Positions 27,601 through 40,800 of a DNA stretch of 60,000 bases are shown here, one piece after another; position 1 is the first letter of the stretch, and each line of letters opens with the position of its first letter. The stretch is from Lingula anatina. Its lineage: Eukaryota > Brachiopoda > Lingulata > Lingulida > Lingulidae. The stretch lies in the NCBI RefSeq assembly GCF_001039355.2, contig NW_019775114.1, forward strand, positions 282,225-342,224, written 5' to 3'. Both the position numbers and the translations under genes were made by a program. Below the pieces are notes generated by a model. That model made no database searches. It was given only the letters and a program-made list of their open reading frames with translations, and was not told where the DNA came from.

Positions 27601-29290
27601 GTATTGATCAACTGAAGGCAAATAACATTCATGGCATTGTTGCTTTCGGCAACATTAATTGACCATTGGTTTCGTGTAGTATTTAAATTTTTCAAACATT
27701 CGATGTGGAAATATAGTCACAGTTGGGAGTAAGAAATTCTTGCCTATGTCATAACAATCAGGATAAAAATACCTATGGAAGAGATAGACCGTGTGGAGAC
27801 ACAGCAGTGATTGGAAGGAGGAAATACTGCCATAGTTTGGATCACAATCTCCTTATTTGTCTTGCTCTGTCTATCAAGTTAGTGGTTAACGGTTAAGACA
27901 GTGAAGATATATATTTATATACCTAAGAACACTGACATAGCAGCATGGCGTATCCCAAGACAGTAATGGCGTGGCTGTTCTGCTTTCTTATCGTGATGGA
28001 GACAATATCTGGGCCGGCCGCCTTACTGCAGTCAGATATATTCAGAGGTATGTTCATAGACTGAAGGTTTTCCAGGTAATTGTATTGGTGGATGGCAGTA
28101 ATAATTAGTTCTTTATTTCTTACAATAGCAATTGAAGAAGAATTTCTTTTTCAGATGAGTTAAATTTTGAGTAAGGTATTTAATATACCCATTGAATATG
28201 CGTGTGTATGTATGTGGAAACGTAACGCGTGTGTACATGTATGAATATTGTAAATGTATCTAAAGGTTGACCTGCTGTTTGGTGAATAACCATTTTAAAC
28301 ACAGAACCTTATTTCCCTGTATATTATGACTCTGTTTTTGGAGAGTTGCTGGTGAGAGAGGGCACGGCGAGGGTGGGGTGGGGGGGTCCTCACCTCCACC
28401 CCACCATACTATTAAAATTAAAAATGTCTCATATGTAGAAATTTTAACAAAGTTCAAGCTTAAACATTTTCTTTAGTGATCACAGGTTTGGGACGCCCTG
28501 TTCACTCCCTGTTTTTGTACATGTGTCTCTCCTTGTACATAATTTGATTAAAGATATTAATGGTTTAACTGCACTTGGGTGAGGGAACTGCAAATTTGAC
28601 TGTCTATTAAATAATCAATTCAGTTCCAAGCTCAGATGACTAGTGTAAAGAAAATAGAATGTAATGTTTGTGACAACATTTTCCCATGGAAACAAAGTAT
28701 ACTTCTTTCCTGAATTAGCGTATTTGATTAGAATCCCAATGAAGCCAGGAGATGTTTCATTCTTGGAAGAAGTCTTTGTTATCCATTCCGTAGCTAAACT
28801 GATACAGAAAGCCACTTGATATGAATAGTGGAAATTTAGTTCAATCAAACACTGTGCCCTGTTCTGTTATGATGGTTACTGTGTCAATTTAAAGATGATA
28901 TTATCCCCGTACGAGTAATAAAAAGAAGGGTTATTGATCACTGCACGCCATATGGGACCTCCTGTCCATCTGGAACTGACAGTGAAGTTATTGAATTTGT
29001 CCTTTTTTCCATTTTTGTAAGAACCAAAGAAGGCATTTTCATTAAGTTTAACTTCATTTCCTGTATGTGGATGATGATATTTTTGTGTGGGTTGGTTCTT
29101 TGGAGATGTTGTAATAGAACTCATCTTTTAGACGGCCGGGCCACTGTGGAAATATCTGTCAAAATAATCATTTTTAGGTGTCTGTATCTTAAGTTTAGAG
29201 GTTAAAATATTGGATTAATGTTTCAAATGGCACATGAATGCCGAGTCAAATGAAATTGTCCTCCCCATCTTTTCCCCTTCTCTCTCTCTG

Positions 29291-29321
<31 letters not shown>

Positions 29322-32300
29322 GTCTCTCTCTCTCTCAAGATTAATAGCATTAGGAAGAGAACTTTCAAAGGAAAACCTCACAGTGCTTTATTCCCTGTCC
29401 TCCTCACCCAAGAAATCAAATTTGCTCTGAGGCCTAGCAATACAGCCTCCCCAATGAATATATAACCAAGAATTTCTGAACTGAAAAAAATAAGGTGGAA
29501 GATAATGTAATTAGTTAGAATTGATAGAGGTCAGATACGTATACAATTGATTACAGGGCTTGTCGCTCTATCAGTGGACAGTTCAGAAATAACTACCAAG
29601 ATATAATTTTAGTATTAGAAAGTAAATAATCAATATCAAGTGAAACAGAGACTGATTTTTAAAAAGTTCAGTTGAAGGAATAAAAATACAGAACATAACA
29701 ACTTTAATGATAGTTGTTAGCAATAAAGAGTGCTTTTAGCAATTTTTTCTGACTTTTTGTTTCACGAGGTGGATTCTTACAGATAACCCCACCCCAACCC
29801 CCCAACTCCACCCTCACCCCCCTCTTCCCACTATTCAAGACTCCATATACAATGTAATAATATTATGCCTGCATTCTTTGTATTACAGCTCCAACTTAGG
29901 AATAGCTTATCTCATCAAAGAATGAGGTATAGGAGCTAAAGAACTACTGAAACTCTTTGTCTTTTTCAGGTACTGCCCTAGCACGGGTCATATTAGCCAT
30001 TGTTCTGAGCATTACGAAGTTATAGCTTGTGTTTGTTTCAGCACACAGTGCTTTATATTAGGGGAAAAGGAGTTTTTCTGATGGGTCCATTACAGAATGT
30101 CAGTATTGAATATCTGATAATAAGAACAAGTTTTGTGATGGTATCGTTCTTGGAAAGGACACCACAAGGAGAAGTTCTACTGATAAGAAAAATTGGCAAA
30201 GTGTTGGTTTCTATCAGATATATATATGTGGTGTGGCCATGCTGAAGATTTCCCATTGTTCACCTGACTGAGAATTTGGGAATTCTTAGAATGGGTTGCA
30301 TTTCAGGTCTTTTCAGTTTTTTTTTCCATTCAAGGTCATTAAGCTTGGACTTTTCATGTTTCCCCCTCCCCCCCTCCTCTGGCCCCCCTCCCTGTGCTTT
30401 CCTCCACTCTTTTGTGTCTGCCAGATACATTTGTGTTTACTAAAGTTCAATCTTGCATGGTTTTTATTTAACTCCTACAAATATCAGATAAATATTTTAC
30501 CTAAATTTTTCAGATTTAGTAAATTACCTTAGATATTTACAATTAGTTTATTATGTTAATGTGAGCCAAGAAATAAAGACATTTAATTGAATTAAATTGA
30601 GAACTTCAAAAAGAAGTAAGGCTTTATATCACTTTGCCTTTAAAATCTATTTAAGATAATAAAACATTAAATCTACTACTGGATCTTACATTAAAATTAA
30701 AATTAAAAATTAAAATGTCCAATGTATTCTGTCCACAGATCCTCCACGTATCACCAACAGTTCCACACCAACCCTCATTCACAAGCGCGGGGACAGCGCC
30801 TCCTTGTTCTGTGAGGCATCAGGGATGCCGACGCCCACCGTGTCCTGGACCAAGAATGGCGAACCTCTCATGGACAGCGTGGGCAGGAAGACTGTGGACG
30901 GCAACAGAATAGAGGTGGGTCCTCAGCAAGATACACATATCCTGCTTTTATATGTTTTTAAGTTTCTTCCATTTACCACTTGATATATTGATTAGATAAT
31001 AAGCAGTTATCACAGTCTTAAATTATTCTGAAATACCATGGTTTATAATTCAATAGAATTAGACACAGAACTACACCATGATGATGAGATGTGACAACAC
31101 CATTGTGACTATCTCAGCAGTCATCTCATCTAACGCATTGTGTTCTTTGACCTGAAGAATACTTTATGTCTCAACCAGCACATTGCTACAGGATCTCAAC
31201 TAGCACAATGTGAAAAGGAAATAGTTTATACTACATACTATTGGACTATGTTAGTCTTTGTAGTCAGTGACTTTAAACACTTTCAGTAGACTGTAAATTC
31301 TTAATTTTGGAAAAACATCAAGGTGTTTCACAAAAAGATGTAACTTTTAGGCTAAGCTAAGACTGTTCTACTCAGAAAGATGTCAGTAGTAAAGGGACAT
31401 TTAGCTTTTAAATAAAAATAGTAGTCTGTGACTCTAACAAGATTAATAAAAGCCTGATATCCATCATAAGTTTTGTAATAAAACTAGTGCCCCTGTCGTT
31501 CACTTGATATATCTGGTTTCAGATTGTAGATTTACACCATGAAGATGGCGGGGTGTATGTGTGCACCTTCACCAACTCTATCAGTCAGGTCAGCCAGAGC
31601 ATCAAGCTGGTCGTAGAAGGTAAGTGGCCTGGAGACTGTTTGTTTGTTTTTATTAATGGTTAACATTTATTACAAGTAATTAATTATACACTCTGATAAA
31701 GTAATATCATCTGCTGTACCACATGGCAGGCCAGATACTCTCCCACTTCAGATATCTGACAGAGATAATCGAAACAGGAGACATAATTAGTTTAAGACAT
31801 AATCAGTTTAAGAGAGAAATAAACTGCAGTATTTTCCATGTTTTTGCACTGATGAACATGATAGTACATGAGGAGCTGATTAATTAAAGCCAGCTACAGC
31901 AGGTGGGGAATCTTGTACCCAGTTTATAATCAGTTGTATTCTGGATTGAGATTGTGTCTGGAATTTCTGGACAAAGACATTTTCTGTAACACACAAGGGC
32001 ACACTTCAATTTTAGAAATTAGGCTATGCTGTGTGTGAATATTCCCTGAGCTTTTAGATCAATCTATCCCCGCGGGGAGTCTCACTAGATTACAGTCAGA
32101 TAATCCGGCTTAAATGTCCGTCCCGCCTACTACAAGCTGTAAGGGGGTAATTAACTTTCGTGTCCGCTCGGCTGACAGCTATTTAGCGTGAACCCCCAGG
32201 GAGTTAGGTCGATCTAAAGTAGATCAATCTAATCTCTGGAAATGGGGTCTATGTTTCAATGTAAGTTTAAATAAATTTACCGTATGGTCATACAGAGTGA

Positions 32301-35300
32301 AAAGATAAATGGAGCCTTAAATGTGTGTGAGAACATAATATGTCTTAGTCAAATGTTGCTGTTGTCGCCATAAATGAAGCTGGAAATGTTCTTTTGCTTT
32401 TTGAGTGTAAATTTTGTATCAGTTTGGGTAACAATTTAGTGGCAGTATCGAGGTTTAGAAACATAACACCTCAGTTCTCAAACACTTTGACTATTAGTTA
32501 GAAACTTCCTGGTGACTGTCTTGTAAACTGTTTTTGTCCATTTCGTTTGATGATTCTATAATTTCAGTATTCCCTGATTGACATATCAATGTTGCTGTTT
32601 GTAGTCTGCTGTATATAATCATCCATTGTGGGACTAGATTCCTTGCCAAGTAAAAGAGGTGGGGATGGGTGGGGTGAAGGGGGGATATCTGTAGAACTGA
32701 GCATGTAAGCTAATGGTTGTTGTGGAGCTTTCTATATTTCATCACTGGATGGTAAGAACATAGAGACGTCTCAGTGATAGTACAAACAGGCCAGATTGTC
32801 CCAGGGGAGACATTTGTTGTGTTAATTGAATTGCTCCCAATGCACAGGATACTTTATTACAGCCTGTAATGAGGTATATGGAGAAATCAGGCTTCAGCAA
32901 GCAGCACATTGGCTCTGCAGTCTCTGCCTTTAGTTTTTGGGAAATTTATCCATTCCGTGGAACCCAGAGATCGTTTCATTCATACAAGGCATGAACACAA
33001 AAAATTCATTTTCAACATTAAAATATCCAATATATGTATTTTTTAGACATTGCACAAATAATCCATTCATTGATGAACAGTTAACAAACCCCAGCTTAAT
33101 TTTGTAAGGCCCATATTTCACACAGACCACGAATCCCAAGAATCGCCAGGAATTGAGAAATTTCAGGATTCGTGAGGATTCGTGAGATTTTGCCAATTTT
33201 CTGGTCTAATTCGACATGCTCACGNCTCTCTGATCCTCTAGTTTGATTAGTTTTTTCTTTCATTCATTTTATCATATATTTATTTGGATCCAAAAGTTGA
33301 CAATTTTCCTATTTCTCCATGCTGTTAGTTGCCAATACATTCCCTTGAGGTATATTGATGACGATAATTGCGTTAAGCAAGAGCAGGTCGTGTTCTTAGT
33401 CTTAACAAGCCAAGACTGGGCATGAACAGGCCTCGGGAGAGGTGGTAGCAAACCTTTCATAACGGGAAGGGAGAGAGATCTCATATCTAGGAGGCCAGGA
33501 AGACACCCTGCGCCTCATTGGCTGAGACAAAGGCTATGTTAACTGGTCGATATCTGACCAGCCCATAAAGAATTCTCACGTTTTAAGTTACGTATATGAC
33601 TCGTCTTTTTTCTTTCACTCCTGGTTGGTCTTTGAGTCGGGTCTGTAGAGACATAAGAGAGAAACCAGTCATCTCAGTTGGGAGAGACCTCAGCACCCTG
33701 TATACACAGCAGATGTGAACTATTTCATTAACACTTTTATAAAAGTTCCTAGAAATTTGCTTTCCTCAGAAAATGCAGCCTAGGGTTTTAATGTGCCAGA
33801 GGTGGAGTGACTTCCTGTAAGATTCATTATCAGGATTTGTACCAAGTTTTCATTCATCTACCAGTTTTCTGTGCTGAGAGCAGAGGAAATAATTGGGAAG
33901 ATTGCAGTTAACACCAGGAAGGTGCACGACAAGGTGGAAGTATTGACCGGTTAACTGGCTCACCAGTTAATGAAGTCTTCTAGATGTAATTTGACGGGTT
34001 ATTGAGTAGTGCATTCAGCTCTCAGCCTATGGTGTGAGCTACGACACACATTTCAATGGATAATTACTGCTCATTCTATCCAAATTTGATCACAACACTT
34101 GCTTAATTGGAATATAGCGTGCACTGGGGAGACCAGACAGAGCGAGGAAGGAGTAGATGGGGTTGCCCTGTATTGGCGTATGTGAATAGTAAACTAACTA
34201 AACATGGGGTTTTGTATTTTAAATCTTCCTATTTTTTGTAAGCCTTTAAAAAGACTGTTGAGTTCATTCTTCAAGTAAAATGAAGCTACAAAGAAAATTT
34301 GCTATATTTGACTTCAGTTAGTTGCTATAAGGTGATAAAGTGTGTTCATCAGATCTTTGTTTAAAATCCATGAGAATTTTTATCAGGAAATGCTAAAGTA
34401 TGGCTGCGTAATTGGTAAATTTTTCTTGTCTTCACACCCTATCCCGGTAAAGTACCACTTAAATATTTAGGTGAAATACTGGAAAAAGTGCTTAATTGCA
34501 GGATTTCATGAAACTCCCTCTTGCCAGTTCAGTGTAGGTATATGTAGTGCAGATATTGATTGAGGGAGTTACACAGACATAATATGGCATTTGCCTGCCC
34601 CAGTCTCTCCAATACTAAACCTGTTATACTGTATTAGAAGGAGAACTTACAATTTTCCCATTATTAGTTGTTTAATCTGGTGCAGCTTTATGAATAATTT
34701 GGTTTTTATTATCGACAAAAAGAAAATTAAATTTGGAAAATGTTTAATTCTTAAAAACCTTAATTTTTTGTCAATGACTGTCATTTGGAAAGTAATTACT
34801 TGTCACAGTGTTTCTTTGTAATTTGATATGTGAGCTGGTATGTAATTTATTTAATATGAACTAAATCCAAAAGCAAGGTAAACACTGGTGATCTTGTGCA
34901 AGATGCCTTTAAAGTTTTTGGTTTTTTTCTTTAGAAAGAAACACGCTCCATTTACAGGTAATCTAAATTAAGGATTAAGTTAAGCAGTGTTCATCCATTG
35001 ACTTTTCAACTGGAAGTAAAGATAAGTCATCACTGTAATTACTGCAAAGCAGCCATTGGCAAATATATTTGTCAGCAAAAATGGTGTGAAAAAAGCCAAT
35101 TCATTTCCCAGAATTTTCCCAATAGGTCACTATGGGATAACCTTAGGTGGAATTAGGGAAAACTTGGTGGAAAAGCTGCTGTATTTAGAACTCGCTAATA
35201 AAAGCAGATTTTGGCAGCTTACAGTTTAATGCTTAAATAAATTTTTGCAGCCATAGTTTGCGAGTTGCAAATGTGATATTGTCCAAAAGAAAAAAGGCAG

Positions 35301-37847
35301 AGAAAATATATTTTAGACTTTTTGAAAGTTACAGTTTTCTAAGTGATTAAAAATTGAAAACAAAAAAAAAGAACAGGATAACAAAGAACTGATCCTCTTT
35401 TGTTGTGTTAGTATAAGATTAGGTAAGCTTCCATGTGATTATCTCTTCTCCTCTTATTCATCATCAAATATTATTGTCAGGTTGCATGCTGATTTATACT
35501 GTATTGTGTATCTTTTCATTTTTCCTACCAGGCAAATAAGTGATTGGAATAATTAGTCTGCAACCTCAAAACTCTGAACTTGCTGATCGCTGTTTTGAAA
35601 TAAGAAGAGAACGGTGTTGGTGCTGCCCCCTGATGGTAGTGTGCTGCAGGGGGGCTCGTAATTGGCTAATTGACGTGTGAGGACGGCAAGGTTTTAATCA
35701 TTTAGGATTTCCAGTATTTTGGAGAGGTGATGTGCTGACAGGAATACCGTATTGACTGGCACGCATGGAAAGTGCTCCTGGGATTGAATGCACTTAATGT
35801 TGGGGTTCTTGCTGAACCGTGTGTTCACCTTCACTCTGTCATGTCTGGCAAACTAACAAAGAAAACCGTGAAGACTTAATACAATTTAGGTCTCTTAGGA
35901 AACAATTCTGCACTATGTTGGACTGAAAATGTGGTTATTTCATCAGTCCAGTATAAAGACCAATACCAAGTCTTCACTAACTCCTTGTCCATTTAAACAT
36001 CACCATTCACTTTATTGTTGATAAACTGGGCTACAGCACATAGAATAAAAACAGAAAAAGTGAAAAAACTTTGATGCAGTTGGCCGGATCATTTGACTAT
36101 TTGGCACAGTTTGTATCGTCCTAGTACCAAGTATTACCATGGATAGAAAAGATCCCCAATTTGGTATTGATCAAATAACATTCATGGCATTGTTGCTTTC
36201 GGCAACATTAATTGACCATTGGTATCGTGTAGTATTTAAATTTTTCAAACATTCGGTGTGGAAATATAGTCACAGTTGGGAGTAAGAAATTCTTGCCAGC
36301 AGTGTCGTAACAATCAGGATAAAAATACCTATAGACCGTGTGGAGACAGAGCAGTGATTGGAAGGAGAAATACTGCCATAGTTTGGATCACAATCTCCTT
36401 ATTTGTCTTGCTCTGTCTATCAAGTTAGTGGTTAACGGTTAAGACAGTGAAGATATATATTTATATACCTAAGAACACTGACATAGCAGCATGGCGTATC
36501 CCAGGACAGTAATGGCCTGGCTGTTCTGCTTTCTTATTGTCATGGAGACAATATCTGGGCCGGCCGCCTTACTGCAGTCAGATATATTCAGAGGTAGGTT
36601 CATAGACTGACGGTTTTCCAGGTAATTTTATTGGTGGATGGCAGTAACAATTAGTTCTTTATTTCTTACCATAGCAATTGAAGAAGAATTTCTTTTTCAG
36701 ATGAGTTAAATTTTGAGTAAGAAATTTAATGTACCCACTGGATAAATGTGTGTATGTATGTAGAAAAGTACATGTTTGCATATATGTGTGGAAACAACGC
36801 GTGTGTACATATATGAATATTGTGAATGTATCTATGATCTAAATGTTGACCTGCTGTTTTATGAATAACCATTTTAAACACAGAATCTTGTTTCCCTGTA
36901 TATTATGACTCTGTTTTTGGAGAGTGGCTGGTGAGAGAGGGCACGGTGGGGGTGGGGAGGGGGGTCCTCACCTCCACCCCACCATACTATTAAAAATGTC
37001 TCATATGTAGAAATTTTAACAAAGTTCAAACTAAAACATTTTCTTTAGTGATCACAGGTTTGGGACGCCCTGTTCGTTCCCTGTTTTTGTACATGTGTCT
37101 CTCCTTGTACATAATTTGATTAAAGATATTAATGGTTTAACTGCACTTGGGTGAGAGAACTGCAAATTTGACTGTCTATTAAATAATCAATTCAGTTCCA
37201 AGCTCAGATGACTAGTGTAAAGAAAATAGAATGTAATGTTTGTGACAACATTTTCCCATGGAAACAAAGTATACTTCTTTCCTGAATTAGTGTATTTGAT
37301 TAGAATCCCAATGCAGCCAGGAGACGTTTCATTCTTGTAAGAAGTCTTTGTTATCCATTCGGTAGCTAAACTGATACAGAAAGCCACTTGATATGAATAG
37401 TGGAAATTTAGTTAAATCAAACACTGTGCCCTGTTCTGTTTAGATGGTTACTGTGTCAATTTAAAGATGATATTATCCCCGTACGAGTAATAAAAAGAAG
37501 GGTTATTGATCACTGCACGCCATATGGGACCTCCTGTCCATCTGGAACTGACAGTGAAGTTATTGAATTTGTCCTTTTTTCCATTTTTGTAAGAACCAAA
37601 GAAGGCATTTTCATTAAGTTTAACTTCATTTCCTGTATGTGGAAGATGGTATTTTTGTGTGGGTTGGTTCTTTGGAGATGTTGTAATAGAACTCGTCTTT
37701 TAGACGGCCGGGCCACTGTGGAAATATCTGTCAAAATAATCATTTTTAGGTGTCTGTATCTTAAGTTTAGAGGTTAAGATATTGGATTTATGTTTCAAAT
37801 GGCACATGAATGCTGAGTCAAATGAAATTGTCCTCCCCATCTTCTCC

Positions 37848-37892
<45 letters not shown>

Positions 37893-40800
37893 ACTCTCAC
37901 TCTCTCTCTCTCTCCAGATTAATAACATTAGGAAGAGAACTTTCAAAGGAAAACCTCACAGTGCTTTATTCCCTGTCCTCTTCACCCAAGAAATCAAATT
38001 TGCTCTTAGGCCTAGCAATACAGCCTCCCCAATGAATATATAACCAAGAATTTCTGAACTGCAAAAAATAAGGTGGAAGATAATGTAATTACTTAGAATT
38101 GATAGAGGTCGGATACGTATACAATTGATTACAGGGCTTGTCGCTCTATCAGTGGACAGTTCAGATGGCTTATAATCAGAAATAACTACCAAGATATAAT
38201 TTTAGTATTAGAAAGTAAATAATCAATATCAAGTGAAACAGAGAATGATTTTTAAAAAGTTCAGTTGAAGGAATAAAAATACAGAACATAACAACTTTAA
38301 TGTTAGTTGTTAGCAGTAAAGAGTGCTTTTAGCAATTTTTTCTGACTTTTTGTTTCACAAGGTGGATTCTTACAGATAACCCCACCCCAACCCCCCAACT
38401 CCACCCCCACCCCCTTCTTCCCACTATTCAAGACTCCACATACAATGTAATAATATTATGCCTGTGTTCTTTGTATTACAGCTCCAACTTAGGAATAGCT
38501 TATCTCATCAAAGAATGAGGTACAGGAGCTAAAGAACTACTGAAACTCTTTGTCTTTTCAGGTACTGCCCTAGCACTGGTCATATTAGCCATTGTTCTGA
38601 GCATTACGAAGTTATAGCTTGTGTTTGTTTCAGCACACAGTACTTTAGATCTATATTAGGGGAAAAGGAGTTTCTCTGATGGGTCCATTTACAGAATGTC
38701 AGTATTGAATATCTGATAATAAGAACAAGTTTTGTGATGGTATCGTTCTTGGAAAGGACACCACAAGGAGAAGTTCTACTGATAAGAAAAATTGGCAAAG
38801 TGTTGGTTTCTATCAGATATATATATGTGGCGTGGCCATGCTGAAGATTTCCCATTGTTCACCTGACTGAGAATTTGGGAATTCTTAGAATGGGTTGCAT
38901 TTCAGGTCTTTTTATTTTTTATTTTTTCCATTCAAGGTCATTAAGCTTGGACTTTTCATGTTTCCCCCTCCCCCCCCCCTCTGGCCCCCCTCCCTGTGCT
39001 TTCCTCCACTCTTTTGTGCCTGCCAGATACATTTGTGTTTACTAAAGTTCAATCTTGCATGGTTTTTATTTAACTCCTACAAAATGTCAGATAAATATTT
39101 TACCTAAATTTTTCAGATTTAGTAAATTACCTTAGATATTTACAATTAGTTTATTATGTTAATGTGAGCCAAGAAATAAAGACATTTAATTGAATTAAAT
39201 TGAGAACTTCAAAAAGAAGTAAGGCTTTATATCACTTTGCCTTTAAAATCTATTTAAGATAATAAAACATTAAATCTACTACTGGATCTTACATTAAAAT
39301 TAAAATTAAAAATTAAAATGTCCAATGTATTCTGTCCACAGATCCTCCACGTATCACCAACAGTTCCACACCAACCCTCATTCACAAGCGCGGGGACAGC
39401 GCCTCCTTGTTCTGTGAGGCATCAGGGATGCCGACGCCCACCGTGTCCTGGACCAAGAATGGCGAACCTCTCATGGACAGCGTGGGCAGGAAGACTGTGG
39501 ACGGAAACAGAATAGAGGTGGGTCCTCAGCAAGATACACATATCCTGCTTTTATATGTTTTTAAGTTTCTTCCCTTTACCACTTGATATAGTGATGAGAT
39601 AATAAGCAGTTATCACAGTCTTAAATTATTCTGAAATACCATGGTTTCTAATTCAATAGAATTAGACACAGAACTACACCATGATGATGAAAGTGACAAC
39701 ACCATTGTGACTATCTCAGCAGTCATCTCATCTAACGCATTGTGTTCTTTGACCTGAAGAATACTGTCTCAACCAGCACATTGCTACAGAATCTCAACTA
39801 GCACAATGTGAAAAGGAAATAGTTTGTACTACATACTATTGGACTATGTTAGTCTTTGTAGTCAGTGACATTAAACACTTTGAGTAGACTGTAAATTCTT
39901 AATTTTGGAAAAACATCAAGGTGTTTCACAAAAAGGTGTACCTTTTAGGCTAAGCTAAGACTGCTCCACTCAGATAGATGTCAGTAGTAAAGGGACATTT
40001 AGCTTTTAAATAAAAAATAGTGTGTGACTCTAACAAGATTAATAAAAGCCTGATATCCATCATAAGTTTTGTAATAAAACTAGTGCCCCTGTCGTTCACT
40101 TGATATATCTGGTTTCAGATTGTAGATTTACACCATGAAGATGGCGGGGTGTATGTGTGCACCTTTACCAACTCTATCAGTCAGGTCAGCCAGAGCATCA
40201 AGCTGGTCGTAGAAGGTAAGTGGCCTGGAGACTGTTTGTTTGTTTTTATTAATAGTAAACATTTATTACAAGTAATTAATTATAAACTCTGATAAAGTAA
40301 TATGATCTGCTGTACAACATGGCAGGCCAGATACTCTCCCACTTCAGATATCTGACAGAGATAATCGAAACAGGAGACATAATTAGTTTAAGACATAATC
40401 AGTTTAAGAGAGAAATAAACTGCAGTATTTTCCATGTTTTTGCACTGATGAACATGATAGTACATGAGCAGCTGATTAATTAAAGCCAGCTACAGCAGGT
40501 GGGGAATCTTGTACCCAGTTTGTAATCTGTTGTATTCTGGATTGAGATTGTGTCTGGAATTTCTGGACAAAGACATTTTCTGTAACACACAAGGGCACAC
40601 TTCAATTTTAGAAATTAGGCTATGCTGCTTGTGAATATGGCTGTATTCCCTGAGCTTTTAGATCAATCTATCCCCGCGGGGAGTCTCACTAGATTACTGT
40701 CAGATAATCCGGCTTAAATGTCCGTCCCGCCTACTACAAGCTGTAAGGGGGTAATTAACTTTCGTGTCCGCTCGGCTGACAGCTATTTAGCGTGAACCCC

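Larger units (their letters stand above)
24693..33224. repeat. Duplicated block 3, copy 1 (haplotype), holds signal exon B and Ig2
   Basis: 8.5 kb that recurs at 33242-41830 with scattered substitutions and indels. Contains signal exon B and both Ig2 exons. It ends at the n at 33225, inside the left arm of a palindromic element. An imperfect CT tract (29279-29336) and C-rich tracts (29790-29830, 30361-30400) lie in the intron. Confidence 0.93.

Noticed and set aside
27905-27925. TATATATTTATATACC as a TATA box for signal exon B
   Set aside because: It is only about 25 bases before the ATG, which would leave almost no 5' leader; more likely AT-rich leader sequence.
29238-29465. Frame following the CT tract, conserved at 37810-38043, as an exon with a CT-rich acceptor
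   Set aside because: The AG before it is not equivalent in the two copies (CAAG versus CCAG), it has no domain, and the start is only microsatellite translation.
36491-40215. Second signal exon B and second Ig2 as a genuine tandem exon duplication or mutually exclusive exons
   Set aside because: Introns, MITEs and flanks are equally similar over 8.5 kb and the join is at an n, which fits alleles better than exon duplication.
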